Source of the DNA: Niabella yanshanensis
GTDB taxonomy: Bacteria > Bacteroidota > Bacteroidia > Chitinophagales > Chitinophagaceae
NCBI RefSeq assembly: GCF_034424215.1
Contig: NZ_CP139960.1
Location: forward strand, 930,001 to 994,000
Direction of reading: 5' to 3'
Length of the DNA: 64,000 nucleotides
How positions within the stretch are numbered: position 1 is the stretch's first letter; each line of letters opens with the position of its first letter. The position numbers and the translations under genes are program-made. Below, piece after piece: positions 44,209 to 53,717 of this stretch. The notes under the pieces were generated by a model. That model saw only the letters and a program-made list of their open reading frames with translations. It searched no databases and had not been told where the DNA came from.

Positions 44209-45228
44209 TCAACGTGTGCCACATGATTTTCTAACCATCAATTCGGGCTTTATAATAAGACTTGCCGGCGGGGCCTGCGGACTGGACAATCGTTTATATA
44301 GAAGCTCAGCTGCCTGCTGTCCCATTTCGTAGCCGAATTGTTTTACAGCCGTTAAAGCAGGATTCAGCGAGGTGGCCCAATAAACATCATCAAACCCAAC
44401 TATAGCTACCTCCTTTGGAATCTTAACCTTATGCCGGTGCAAAGTTTCCAGCGCACCCAGTGTCAGCAGGTTATTCGCCGTAAAAATTGCGGTGGGCCTG
44501 CTTTTGGGCGCCAGTATCTTTTCCGTGAGCGCTACCCCACTTTCATAATCAGATTTTCTGCTGAGGATAAGTGAGGGGTCGATCTTTAGCTTATGTTTCT
44601 TTAAAGCTGCCTTATAACCTGCAATACGTTCGTGAGTAGTGGGAATCTCCATATCACCAGCAATATGGGCAATGCGCTGATGGCCAAGGCTGATTAAATG
44701 CTCTGTTGCCATGATAGCACCCAGTTCATTATCTGTTTTCACTACATCAGCTTTCAGGCTTTTCAACCCCCGGTCAATACAAACAACGGGAATACCATCT
44801 TCTATTAATTGCTCTACTTTTTCCTCTGTAACCGGCGTAGTGGCTACAATCAAACCATCCACTGACTCACTCCGCAAAATATCAATATATAATTCTTCCT
44901 TGGTAGGATCCTGGGAAAAATTCCCGATGATCACCGTTGTGTTCTGGCTGTAAGCGAACTCTTCCACTCCCCTGATTATATCTACATAATACGGGTTTTG
45001 TATATCGGGTATTAAAAGTCCCACCAGGCGCCGCCGGGCTGTTGTTGCTCGCAGGCGTTGCGCTACCCGGTTGGGTCGGTAACCCAACTCTTTGATGGCC
45101 TTCTGCACAGCTAAGGCTGTCTCTCCCTTTACCTTGGGGTCTGCATTGATCACCCTTGATACAGTGGCGATAGATACAGCAGCACGGCGCGCTACCTCCT
45201 TTAAACCGGATGAAATAGTTTTCGGCAT
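44209..45228 (-). CDS. LacI-family transcriptional regulator
   Basis: The 339-residue protein has an N-terminal LacI HTH (GLKEVARRAAVSIATVSRVINADPKV) and hinge GYRPNRVAQRLR. The ligand-binding domain follows (VGLLIPDIQNPYYVDIIRGV, VVCIDRG, LISLGHQRIAHIAG, VAIVGFDDVYW). It likely represses its own gene and the SusC operon through the two palindromes at 44178-44191 and 45248-45260, and responds to a sugar or sugar phosphate from the pathway. It is the first gene of the long apparent transcription unit. Confidence 0.93.
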   Translation of the reverse strand: MPKTISSGLKEVARRAAVSIATVSRVINADPKVKGETALAVQKAIKELGYRPNRVAQRLRATTARRRLVGLLIPDIQNPYYVDIIRGVEEFAYSQNTTVIIGNFSQDPTKEELYIDILRSESVDGLIVATTPVTEEKVEQLIEDGIPVVCIDRGLKSLKADVVKTDNELGAIMATEHLISLGHQRIAHIAGDMEIPTTHERIAGYKAALKKHKLKIDPSLILSRKSDYESGVALTEKILAPKSRPTAIFTANNLLTLGALETLHRHKVKIPKEVAIVGFDDVYWATSLNPALTAVKQFGYEMGQQAAELLYKRLSSPQAPPASLIIKPELMVRKSCGTR

Positions 45229-45247
45229 GAGAACAATCGTTGAAAAA

Positions 45248-45260
45248 TGTAAACGTTACC
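45248..45260. promoter_or_regulatory. LacI-type operator, autoregulatory
   Basis: On the minus strand GGTAACGTTTACA matches the SusC operator except for one base missing in one arm. It directly follows the -7 element of the LacI promoter, which suggests negative autoregulation. Confidence 0.6.
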
Positions 45261-45290
45261 AAATATAACACTTTAATGCACAAACCACAA
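45260..45290 (-). promoter_or_regulatory. Promoter of LacI gene
   Basis: On the minus strand, TATATTTG (45260-45267) is a perfect TAnnTTTG -7 box. A TTG lies 20 bases upstream, at the expected -33 spacing. The operator overlaps its downstream end, and the start codon is about 31 bases further on. Confidence 0.65.
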
Positions 45291-45346
45291 GCTTTTGTCA
45301 ATTAAAATTATGAGCCCTTACTCCAGGGTTCTTTTTAATTTTACCG

Positions 45347-46999
45347 TTATCTATCCGTAACTTCTGTGATCGCCTCGCCAATGCACCCACTGGGCGCCTG
45401 TATATGTAAAAGAGCTGCAATTGTAGGAGCAATAGCGGTCATTCCGGTTTTCCTGTTGGTGAAGCCAGGCTTTATGCTCCATCCCATCCAAACCAAAGGA
45501 ATATGAGTGTCATAAGTATACCAGGTACCATGAGTGGCACCCTTAACACCTCCCATCACCCAGGTAGGTTGTAAAATGATCATATAGTCGCCACTCCGCC
45601 TGGCATTAAAACCGTTTATCAGCATGGTCTTGGGCAGTCCGGGTAAAGATGCCCCGGATAAATCATCGGAAGGCTGCACACGCGCAATTCCCCGTATGGG
45701 CCGTAAAGCTGATACAATAACATCGGTTATACTTTTCCTTTCGAATGATTTGCTTTTAAATGCGTCCCAATTGATATAGATCTGTGAATTGCTGATGGCA
45801 AGGACCGCATCTTTTACATCAAACTTTTCCTGCAGTGCCGTTGTAACAAGCTTGTACACCTCTTTATCCGACACCGCCCCTGATGGCATCCTATTCTCCA
45901 TATAAAAGCCCGGTGATTCAGCTACGCCATGATCTGCAGTAATAAAATACAGATAATTACCCTTACCAAACTTATCGTCCAGATATTTGAAAAAAGACGC
46001 GAGCTCTTTATCAAGCCTAAGGTAATTATCCTCCATTTCAATCGAATTGGGGCCATAAGTATGACCTATAGCATCTGGGCTGGAAAAACTAACTGCTAAA
46101 AAATCGGTAACGGTTTCACCACCCAGGTTATACCCTTCGATAGCAGCTTTTGCAAATTCAAAAGTCAGCGTGTTACCGTAGGGTGTTGTTTTTACGGCAT
46201 TGTAATTTTTCCCGGCAAACTGCGTTAGCTGATGTGGAAAAACGGGTTTCGCCTCTCCGTTTGCAGTGCCCTCGTACCCTTTATCATCAGCAGTACTTAA
46301 TGCATAAGTGCTGATGGGATACAATGTGTTCCAGTTATTTTTATAGTAACGATCTACTATTTTTTGCTGGTTAAACTTAACTGCCCAATCCGGCAGCTTG
46401 TCCATATAAAAAGTGCTGGTCACAAAGCGTCCTTCATCTCCTTCATACCAAAATGCCCCGGTAGCAGTATGTCCTGCCGGTAAAATGGAAGCCCGGTCTT
46501 TGATTGCTACGCCTACCGTTCTGCTCTTAAAATTTGTGGCAATACGCAACTGGTCTGTTATGGTTGTAGCAAGATTCTGACGCGGCGATTGCCCTTCAGC
46601 AGATCTTAATGTACCCACCAGTTGTACCTCTTTATCATCTACACAACCCACGTTCCGCCCCAGGCTTTTGTCGTACCAGGAATTACCAATAATACCGTGT
46701 ATAGCCGGAACCGATCCTGTATACACGCTGGTATGACCACAAGCTGTAATGGTAGGTGAATAGTCGATATGCGTGTTTTCGCAGGAAAAGCCATCCCTGA
46801 GCAATCTTTTGAATCCACCATCCGTATACCGGTCCCTGAATTTGTATAAATAGTCCCAACGCATCTGATCAACCATCATACCCACTATAATTTTAGGTTG
46901 AGCCCTGGTATTCGCTTTTATATTGCTTTGACCTTTTAAATGAGCCGCGCTTAAAAGAATGGCGAAGCCCAAGCAAAATTTTAATTTCATTCTTATCAT
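45347..46999 (-). CDS. PafA-like alkaline phosphatase-superfamily enzyme
   Basis: I start at the ATG at 46997-46999 (MIRMKLKF), giving 550 residues with a signal peptide. A GTG four codons upstream is less likely. The fold is alkaline phosphatase/nucleotide pyrophosphatase type: metal Asp in VGMMVDQMRWD, nucleophile Thr in SPTITACGHTS, Asn in IHGIIGNSW, DAIGHTYGPNS and TADHGVAESPG for the second metal. PafA enzymes of Bacteroidota are periplasmic phosphate-monoester phosphatases. Behind SusD of the sigma/FecR module, it may remove phosphate from the imported substrate (inference). A phosphodiesterase role is possible. Confidence 0.85.
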   Translation of the reverse strand: MIRMKLKFCLGFAILLSAAHLKGQSNIKANTRAQPKIIVGMMVDQMRWDYLYKFRDRYTDGGFKRLLRDGFSCENTHIDYSPTITACGHTSVYTGSVPAIHGIIGNSWYDKSLGRNVGCVDDKEVQLVGTLRSAEGQSPRQNLATTITDQLRIATNFKSRTVGVAIKDRASILPAGHTATGAFWYEGDEGRFVTSTFYMDKLPDWAVKFNQQKIVDRYYKNNWNTLYPISTYALSTADDKGYEGTANGEAKPVFPHQLTQFAGKNYNAVKTTPYGNTLTFEFAKAAIEGYNLGGETVTDFLAVSFSSPDAIGHTYGPNSIEMEDNYLRLDKELASFFKYLDDKFGKGNYLYFITADHGVAESPGFYMENRMPSGAVSDKEVYKLVTTALQEKFDVKDAVLAISNSQIYINWDAFKSKSFERKSITDVIVSALRPIRGIARVQPSDDLSGASLPGLPKTMLINGFNARRSGDYMIILQPTWVMGGVKGATHGTWYTYDTHIPLVWMGWSIKPGFTNRKTGMTAIAPTIAALLHIQAPSGCIGEAITEVTDR

Positions 47000-47077
47000 T
47001 TTTTTGACCACCGCACAGTTGATATTAATAAAAGTGCATACAGGCTAACATTTTGCTGGAACGGTAATTTTCAAGAG

Positions 47078-47101
47078 CGGTCTGGATAAATCATCAGACC
47101 G
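47078..47101. other. Stem-loop between SusD and PafA-like genes
   Basis: CGGTCTG and CAGACCG form a perfect 7-bp stem with a loop of about 10 bases, just after the SusD stop on the minus strand. No U-run follows, so an mRNA-stability or processing role is more likely than termination. Confidence 0.5.
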
Positions 47102-47112
47102 GACACTGATTT

Positions 47113-48870
47113 CTAATACCCAGCATTTTGTCCAAATTCCGCAGCATTGGTAATCGCATCCATGAACATCTGCGGTATGGGTCTCAGTGTATGAAAGGTT
47201 TGGATCAGTGGGATGTCTTTATTAAATGCCTTTACGTAATCAAATAGCTTACCAGCTCTTTTCAAATCGAACCATCTTAAATGCTCACCACACAACTCCC
47301 TTCCTTTTTCTTCCAACAGAAAATCATAGGTAAGCTGCGATTCCGTAATTAACATGTCATTTTCTTTGCCTGCAAGCGCCGACCTTTTCCTGATAACATT
47401 AATTAATTCAGTTGCTTTTGCTTTGGAACCGCCCGACATCAGCAATTCGCACTCGGCGGCAATAAAGTACATTTCGGGTAAACGCATTGTAATTACATCC
47501 TTGGTTCCGAAGCTTGAATTAGCCGTAGGCAGGTTTGGATCGTCAAATTTAGTTAAAGCCGGAAAGCAGATATTAAACCTTGCATTAGAAGAAACCCTGT
47601 CGCCTGTATATATATCATCAATATCTACTACAGCATAAGGCTTGTTCCGTTTATCCGCTATCTTTTTCTTGGTGTATAGTAAAGCCAGTTGCCCTGAGGC
47701 GATTGACGTTCCTATCATGCTGGAGGGTTTTTCGAATGCAGCCAGATCATCTGATGTCCACGAATAGCTTGCCTTGTTAAGATAATACTCTTCCCTGAAC
47801 CAGGCCTTGTATCTTGCATCTATCTCATCATTATACAATTCGAGCAGGTGGCGTGTGGGCATCAGGCACATACTTCCCGACCGGGCATTATTGTCGTTAC
47901 CATAGTTGAAATCCTGTACCATACCAGCTTTTGCTGAGTATTTGGCTTTATACCACATATGAAGCCGGTTGGGATTATTCGGTTGCGGGTTGAGTGAAGA
48001 AATGGTAGAATGTGTTACTACAAAAAGCGCTTCTTTATTTGTTTTGTTATTTGCCGGTGCAAATACCTCTGCCGGAGTATTGTATAATGAGATTTTAAGG
48101 CTTGCCTGGTTATTGATCACATACATAGCAGCATCTCTGGCTATCTGATAATATTTGTCTTTTTCTGCAGGTGACGACTCATAAGCAACCCTTGTAAGAG
48201 CAATACGTGCTTTTAAGCCATATGCCGCTTTTAGCGTGGCCCTGCCAATATCTGTTACCGGATAAGGATCTACCGGAAGATTTTCTATCGCTGCATTCAC
48301 ATCCTGTATCATGAGGTCATAAAAAGCAGCTACCGGACTACGTTGCGCTGTTAATACGGCTGTTTTGGTTTCAGTGGTTCTCAAATCCACGCCTCCATAC
48401 ATCTCAACTATATGCCAGTAGGTATAGGCCCTTAAAAAATGTAGTTCCCCTTTACGCGATTTCTTCTCTTCGGCGGAGCTGTAAACCACATTATCGATCC
48501 TTTCTATACCGGTATTACAGTAATTAATGATTTCATAAAGACGGTTCCAGGTATTTCTTATTTGTCCTGTGCTGGCAGTTAGCTCTTCATATTTGGTCAT
48601 TTGACGTCCATAACCACTATTGGCGATATTGATCCACAAATCTGTCCCCCCCTCTGTTAACATTACAATATCTTCACGGCCATAAAATTGTCCGCCATAA
48701 TTTACATAGGCGGCGTTAACGAGCCCATTCATTCCCTGCTGACTGGCAAATACGACATCGGCGGTTGTTCCGCCCGGGTTGTACTCTTTCAAACTGCAGG
48801 AACACAAAAGCGCTATACACCAAAAGTGCACCAGTTTTATTTTTGGAAAAAAGTGAGTAAAACTTTTCAT
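47113..48870 (-). CDS. SusD/RagB-family lipoprotein, module 2
   Basis: The 585-residue protein has the lipobox LLCSC, with the mature N-terminus CSLKEYNPGGTTADVVF. The SusD TPR core includes LHFLRAYTYWHIVEMYGGVDL and LNPQPNNPNRLHMWYKA-type surface loops. The C-terminus has MYFIAAECELLMSGG and LLEEKGRELCGEHLRWFDLKRAG. It is the partner of the STN-type SusC encoded upstream. The mature start matches that of the SusD at 54531-56600, so the two modules are paralogous. Confidence 0.95.
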   Translation of the reverse strand: MKSFTHFFPKIKLVHFWCIALLCSCSLKEYNPGGTTADVVFASQQGMNGLVNAAYVNYGGQFYGREDIVMLTEGGTDLWINIANSGYGRQMTKYEELTASTGQIRNTWNRLYEIINYCNTGIERIDNVVYSSAEEKKSRKGELHFLRAYTYWHIVEMYGGVDLRTTETKTAVLTAQRSPVAAFYDLMIQDVNAAIENLPVDPYPVTDIGRATLKAAYGLKARIALTRVAYESSPAEKDKYYQIARDAAMYVINNQASLKISLYNTPAEVFAPANNKTNKEALFVVTHSTISSLNPQPNNPNRLHMWYKAKYSAKAGMVQDFNYGNDNNARSGSMCLMPTRHLLELYNDEIDARYKAWFREEYYLNKASYSWTSDDLAAFEKPSSMIGTSIASGQLALLYTKKKIADKRNKPYAVVDIDDIYTGDRVSSNARFNICFPALTKFDDPNLPTANSSFGTKDVITMRLPEMYFIAAECELLMSGGSKAKATELINVIRKRSALAGKENDMLITESQLTYDFLLEEKGRELCGEHLRWFDLKRAGKLFDYVKAFNKDIPLIQTFHTLRPIPQMFMDAITNAAEFGQNAGY

Positions 48871-49032
48871 ATAAATATTATTATATTTTTTGAGTATAAG
48901 GAATTCTATAAAAAGTCCATCAAAGAAGTACTGTTCTTTTAAATGGAGACAGCTATAAATTCCGATAAAATTTTCATCCTTTGCAAATCAATCCCCTGAT
49001 GCAGCCAGATATCCGGCTGTACCTGGCCGGTA

Positions 49033-52000
49033 TTATAAACTAACATTAAGTCCCAGTACAAACTGACGTTGTAACGGAGATTTGGCAGAGCCCCCTCTTT
49101 CAGGATCATAATTCTTTACAAAGTGGCTTCTGGAATATGTAAAAAGATTATTTGCCGAAGCATAAACGCGCAAGTCTGACATCCCCCATTTACTGACCAC
49201 CGGTGCGGGGAAGCTGTATCCCAACGCAATTGTTTTAAGCTTTATATAAGATGCATCAATATAATTTAAAGCCTGGTAGCCAAGGTAGTTGTAAAAGTTA
49301 GTTCTGTCGGGACGAGGAAAATCATTGGTAGGGTTTTCCGGTGTCCAATAATCCAAATAGGCAGGCTGATTTCCTTTCCCGGAAGGATCATACGCGCCGG
49401 TAAAATCGTAGGTCATCATGTGTCCCCACCTGCTAAGAATATAAACCGTCAGATCAATATTTTTATAACGGAATGTATTGTTCAAACCTGCTGTCCAGCG
49501 AGGAGAGGTTGTACCAATGTACTGCACATCATTGGTTTCATCGATGATAAAATCGCCATTCAGGTCAGCCAGCTTTATGTCGCCTGGTTTAAAGGGCTGC
49601 GTTTTTCCGGCGTCTTTAAAATATTTTGCGGCCTCCTCAGCTTCATCCAGCTGCCATATACCCAGTCGCTTGAAAGTATAAAAGCTGGTCAACGGCCTGC
49701 CGATCAGAAGACTTTCCGTAGACCTGGAAGAGGCACCGATAATATCCCGACCATCAATAAGGTCGACAATCTTTTCCTTATTATAAGCGAACGTTATATT
49801 AGATTGCCAATTAAAACGTTGCTTTCTAATATTTACGGTATTTATATTTACTTCAACACCCTTGTTGTTAGTTGATCCTATATTCTGATAGATCTTGAAC
49901 GGCGTATTATTGCCACTTCCCAAAGAAGTTGGAAGCGTTCTGGGCAAAAGTAAATCTGTAGTTTTGGTATTGTAAAAATCAACACTTCCGGAAATCCTGT
50001 TGCTAAAGAAACCGAAATCTAAACCGATATTAGTTGCAGCCGATCTTTCCCATCCCAGGTCTACATTACCCAGAAATGGATTGAACACATAATAAGAGTA
50101 TCCGTAATCCTGGAATGCAGAGTTAGATAGCGAATTGAGGTAAGACTGCGTACCATACTCACTGATTCCCGAATTACCCGTCATGCCCCAGCTAAGCCGG
50201 AATTTTAACTCGTTGAGATTTTTAGCATTTTCAAACCAGTTCTCATCAATTACCCTCCACGCAAAAGCCGCCGAGGGAAAAGCTGCCCATTTATGCCCTT
50301 CAGCCAACCTCGAGGCTCCATCCCACCTGTTAGAAACCGTAACAAGATATTTACCCAGGTAATTGTAATTCAGCCTGGCTGCATAAGAAAAAGTCTGACT
50401 TTGAATATAATCGGACTGGATTACATAGGAAGACTTTGCATTCGCTTCGAGGTTATGCCAAAGCTGTTCAGGAATTAACTGACCGGAGCCCTCGCTGTAG
50501 CTGCTCCGGAATTTCGACTGCGTCCACGATGTCAACCCTGTAAAAGCGAAGGTATGATCGTTTACTTTTGTCGTATAACTTAGAATATTATCCCAGGTAA
50601 TAAAAGTCTTATCACTTGCCAAAACAGAAGCTAAGGCGCCTGCAAGTCCATCCTGAGCCCTGTCTATAGATGTAGCATCTTCAAAATCTGAGTTTCGGCG
50701 AAAGCTAAAGTTAGTTCCGAGATTAGAGCGCAGGGACAATCCTTTGAGCGGTTTTAGTTCAGCATATCCGTTGGCCAGAATATTAGTGGTTAAACGTTGG
50801 TGTTTAGCGGTGTATTCCGTTGCCTCATCGGCAAGAGGGTTTACCTTGGCACTGCGCCCTACGGGCCATAAAACAAGCTGCCCGTTTTCATCAAATACCT
50901 TTCCGAGCGGCTCATTGGTTGCGGCGCGCCATAGAACGTTTTCGGCTCTTTCATAACCGGCATAATGTGTAAGGTTCATCGAGGCACCGGCCTTAAAAAC
51001 ATTTGTAAAGCTGTGGTCAACCGCAGTTCTCAGATTATACTTACTTAACAGGTCGTCTTTAAGTGACCCTTTTTCTTTGTAATAACCCGCAGACAATAAA
51101 GCGGATGTTTTTTCTCCACCGCCGGATACGCTCACCTGATGATTTTGAACCATTCCATTATGAACTACCTGGTCCACCCAGTCTATCCACTCATTGTTTT
51201 GTATTGCCGTCCACTCTTCTGGAGTAAATAGTGTCTGATCATCATCAGGAGAAGACCACTGCCCGGTTGTTTTAGCTGCCTCCCTCCGTAATTTTATATA
51301 GTCTTCTCCCATTCGCATCTTGGGGTACTGAGCCCAGCCATTCACCCCTACGTAGCCGTTGTAAGATATCTTGGCTTTGCCGGATTTAGCTCTTTTGGTG
51401 GTTACGATAATTACCCCATTGGCTCCCTGCGAACCATAGATAGCAGTTGACGATGCATCTTTCATTACATCAATGGATTCAATCTCCTGGGGTGGAATGT
51501 CCGTAATGTTTCCGCCCTGTACTCCATCAATGATCACTAAAGGGTTGTTCGCAATTAAATTACCATATTCATCTTTGGCAGTGGATAAAGATCTTTTACC
51601 GCGGATATTCATAGTTACACCAGAGGTTGCTTTCCCCGAATTACGTACAATATCCAATCCCGGCACCTGGCCTTGCAATGCTTCCATAGCATTGTGTGCG
51701 GGTGAACGAACAATATCATCTGCTTTTACACTCGACACAGCGCCGGTAAGATCTTTTCTTTTCGCAGTACCATAACCAATCACTACCACCTCATCCATTT
51801 TATTTTCAGCGGGGTAAAGTGTTACCTGCGAATAATTGTTATCTTTTACTGAAACATCGATGGCGCTATAACCGACTATAGAAAAAGTTAATACAGCGTT
51901 TTCATCTTTTACCGTGATCTTATAGCTACCGTCTTCACCGCTTAATACACCGTTAGTAGTACCCTTTTCTGCAACACTCACTCCAGATAAAGGATTACCT

Positions 52001-52425
52001 GCCGGATCTGTTATTTTACCTTCAACCGATATACTCATCATTTCTCCCGGTTTACCGATGATAACCACCAACCCTTTATTTATTTTTTTATAAGAAAATG
52101 TAGTGGCTTTCAGCATGTTTTGCATCACGTAGTCCAGTGTGGCATTCCGGGCATATAAGTCCAGCTTTACATTGCTGTATTTCAGCTCAGGATTATAAAC
52201 AAACCGGTACTTGTAATCTTTTTCTATTTTCTCTATGATCTGCGGTATGGAAAGGCTTTTCACATCCAGGTTGATCCTTTGTTGCGAAGCAGCATCAAAA
52301 GCTATAGCCTGGAATGAGGAAAGTAAGATAATAAAAACAACCAACTTCATTAATAACAAGTATTTTACAAGCGATCGGGACGGACAAGAAAGTCCCCTGC
52401 AAGCATATTTTTTCATATATTGCAA
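49033..52425 (-). CDS. SusC-family TonB-dependent receptor with N-terminal STN domain, module 2
   Basis: The 1130-residue protein has a signal sequence (KLVVFIILLSSFQAIAFDAAS). An STN domain at about residues 50-118 (KSLSIPQIIEKIEKDYKYRF) is followed by a carboxypeptidase-like domain and the plug (MDEVVVIGYGTAKRKDLTGAVSSV). The barrel ends VLGLNVSL. The STN domain signals to the FecR protein encoded just upstream, which frees the ECF sigma factor. Substrate import and induction are therefore linked. A start at 52416 (MKKYACRG) is equally good. Confidence 0.95.
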   Translation of the reverse strand: MQYMKKYACRGLSCPSRSLVKYLLLMKLVVFIILLSSFQAIAFDAASQQRINLDVKSLSIPQIIEKIEKDYKYRFVYNPELKYSNVKLDLYARNATLDYVMQNMLKATTFSYKKINKGLVVIIGKPGEMMSISVEGKITDPAGNPLSGVSVAEKGTTNGVLSGEDGSYKITVKDENAVLTFSIVGYSAIDVSVKDNNYSQVTLYPAENKMDEVVVIGYGTAKRKDLTGAVSSVKADDIVRSPAHNAMEALQGQVPGLDIVRNSGKATSGVTMNIRGKRSLSTAKDEYGNLIANNPLVIIDGVQGGNITDIPPQEIESIDVMKDASSTAIYGSQGANGVIIVTTKRAKSGKAKISYNGYVGVNGWAQYPKMRMGEDYIKLRREAAKTTGQWSSPDDDQTLFTPEEWTAIQNNEWIDWVDQVVHNGMVQNHQVSVSGGGEKTSALLSAGYYKEKGSLKDDLLSKYNLRTAVDHSFTNVFKAGASMNLTHYAGYERAENVLWRAATNEPLGKVFDENGQLVLWPVGRSAKVNPLADEATEYTAKHQRLTTNILANGYAELKPLKGLSLRSNLGTNFSFRRNSDFEDATSIDRAQDGLAGALASVLASDKTFITWDNILSYTTKVNDHTFAFTGLTSWTQSKFRSSYSEGSGQLIPEQLWHNLEANAKSSYVIQSDYIQSQTFSYAARLNYNYLGKYLVTVSNRWDGASRLAEGHKWAAFPSAAFAWRVIDENWFENAKNLNELKFRLSWGMTGNSGISEYGTQSYLNSLSNSAFQDYGYSYYVFNPFLGNVDLGWERSAATNIGLDFGFFSNRISGSVDFYNTKTTDLLLPRTLPTSLGSGNNTPFKIYQNIGSTNNKGVEVNINTVNIRKQRFNWQSNITFAYNKEKIVDLIDGRDIIGASSRSTESLLIGRPLTSFYTFKRLGIWQLDEAEEAAKYFKDAGKTQPFKPGDIKLADLNGDFIIDETNDVQYIGTTSPRWTAGLNNTFRYKNIDLTVYILSRWGHMMTYDFTGAYDPSGKGNQPAYLDYWTPENPTNDFPRPDRTNFYNYLGYQALNYIDASYIKLKTIALGYSFPAPVVSKWGMSDLRVYASANNLFTYSRSHFVKNYDPERGGSAKSPLQRQFVLGLNVSL

Positions 52426-52445
52426 ATGGTTTAAGATAAATAAAT

Positions 52446-52505
52446 AGCTGGTTCCAACAGCTTTTTGTCTTTTTCAGGGCGAAAGATGGTTCCAACATTT
52501 TTCGC
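52446..52505 (-). promoter_or_regulatory. Tandem stem-loops with repeated loop motif in SusC leader (module 2)
   Basis: Two hairpins lie between FecR and SusC. At 52446-52462, AGCTG/CAGCT holds a GTTCCAA loop. At 52479-52505, GCGAAA/TTTCGC holds a longer loop. Both contain the same 11-base direct repeat TGGTTCCAACA (52449-52459 and 52487-52497). In mRNA each loop would show GUUGGAAC. The rest of 52426-52577 is AT-rich. Confidence 0.55.
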
Positions 52506-52577
52506 TCTTTATATTATATGTCGGATTTTTATTTGTTCATAATGGCTTTATTTTATTGAAGTGAGCAATGCGTTAGT

Positions 52578-53627
52578 TTAATAAATCACAACTTTATCTT
52601 TCTGGATCGTATAACTAAAATTCCCGATCATTTTTAAAGACTCCAGTACGTCTTCGAGAGAGTCATTCTCAAATTTACCCCGGTATAATACACCGGCATC
52701 CTGCTTATTTTTAAGCTCAATGGTTATGTTATACCATCTTTCCAAAACCGGAATAATATCAGTCAATTTCTCCTGTTCAAACACCAGGCGGTTATGCGTC
52801 CATTCCGTTTCAACAGACAAAGAGTCTATTTTGCGGGGGGCCAATTTCAACAGCTCTATTTCAGGCAAACCTCCTTCAGGCATTTTTTTCAGATGCGATT
52901 GAGCTGCAGTGTTACGCACAATCATTTTTTCGTTGGGAGCCAACAAAAGTGTTTTATTATTATCTTTTAGTAACACTTCTATTGAACCTCTTAACAAGGT
53001 TGTTTGTATATTTTTCTCATCATCATAAGCCCGCACATTAAATGCCGTTCCCAGTACCTTCACTTCGATATTATCCGTATGCACAATAAACGGCCTTTTC
53101 TTATCTTTCACCACATCGAAATAAGCCTCGCCTGTCAGATATACTTCTCTTCTATTAATGCCGAACTCCTTATCATAAGACAGTCTGGAATCGGCGTTGA
53201 TCCATACTTTGGTTCCATCCGGCAACACCAGGTTGGTTTTAGAGCCCTTCTTTGTCACTACGATATTAGCAGCATGTCCTGCCGGCACTCCGGACTGCAT
53301 CCAGTAAAAAAATGTACATCCCAGCACCAAAATAACTGAAGCTGCAACCGCTAAATAAACCCTAACGGGCCTGGATTTCGCTGCTAAAGGAACCGGTTCC
53401 GATGTCTTAATTCTTTCCCGGATTTTATCGAGGGCCTTATTAACAGAGCCGCCCCTGGTCTCCGATGGATAACTAAGGGAACTATTCAACACTTCGTTCA
53501 TTCCCTCAACCAATAACCCGCTGTACTCACTATTCTTTGTAAGATCTGATAACTCAAGCTGCTCTTCCAGCGTTGTTTCACCGGATTGCTTTTTTATCAA
53601 TAAGTATATAAGCCTTTCATTGTGCAC
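52578..53627 (-). CDS. FecR-family anti-sigma factor, module 2
   Basis: The 349-residue protein has an N-terminal cytoplasmic sigma-binding part and a single membrane span (VYLAVAASVILVLGCTFFYWMQ, about 89-110). The periplasmic FecR domain follows (LVLPDGTKVWINADSRLSYDKEF, VYLTGEAYFDVVKDKKRPFIVHT). The C-terminal DUF4974 domain (RLVFEQEKLTDIIPVLERWYNI) has an STN-like fold. It holds back the sigma factor encoded 90 bases upstream until the STN domain of SusC signals substrate. Confidence 0.95.
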   Translation of the reverse strand: MHNERLIYLLIKKQSGETTLEEQLELSDLTKNSEYSGLLVEGMNEVLNSSLSYPSETRGGSVNKALDKIRERIKTSEPVPLAAKSRPVRVYLAVAASVILVLGCTFFYWMQSGVPAGHAANIVVTKKGSKTNLVLPDGTKVWINADSRLSYDKEFGINRREVYLTGEAYFDVVKDKKRPFIVHTDNIEVKVLGTAFNVRAYDDEKNIQTTLLRGSIEVLLKDNNKTLLLAPNEKMIVRNTAAQSHLKKMPEGGLPEIELLKLAPRKIDSLSVETEWTHNRLVFEQEKLTDIIPVLERWYNITIELKNKQDAGVLYRGKFENDSLEDVLESLKMIGNFSYTIQKDKVVIY

Positions 53628-53717
53628 GTGTAGAACCTTGAGTTATTAGTATAGACGCAAACGGGTAAGCAATACCCCCAAGAAAAAATAATATTTTTTT
53701 GAAAAAAATAAAAGAGA

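Noticed and set aside
52449-52497. The TGGTTCCAACA direct repeat as a CRISPR or attachment site
   Set aside because: There are only two copies, each in a hairpin loop, with no integrase or third unit nearby.
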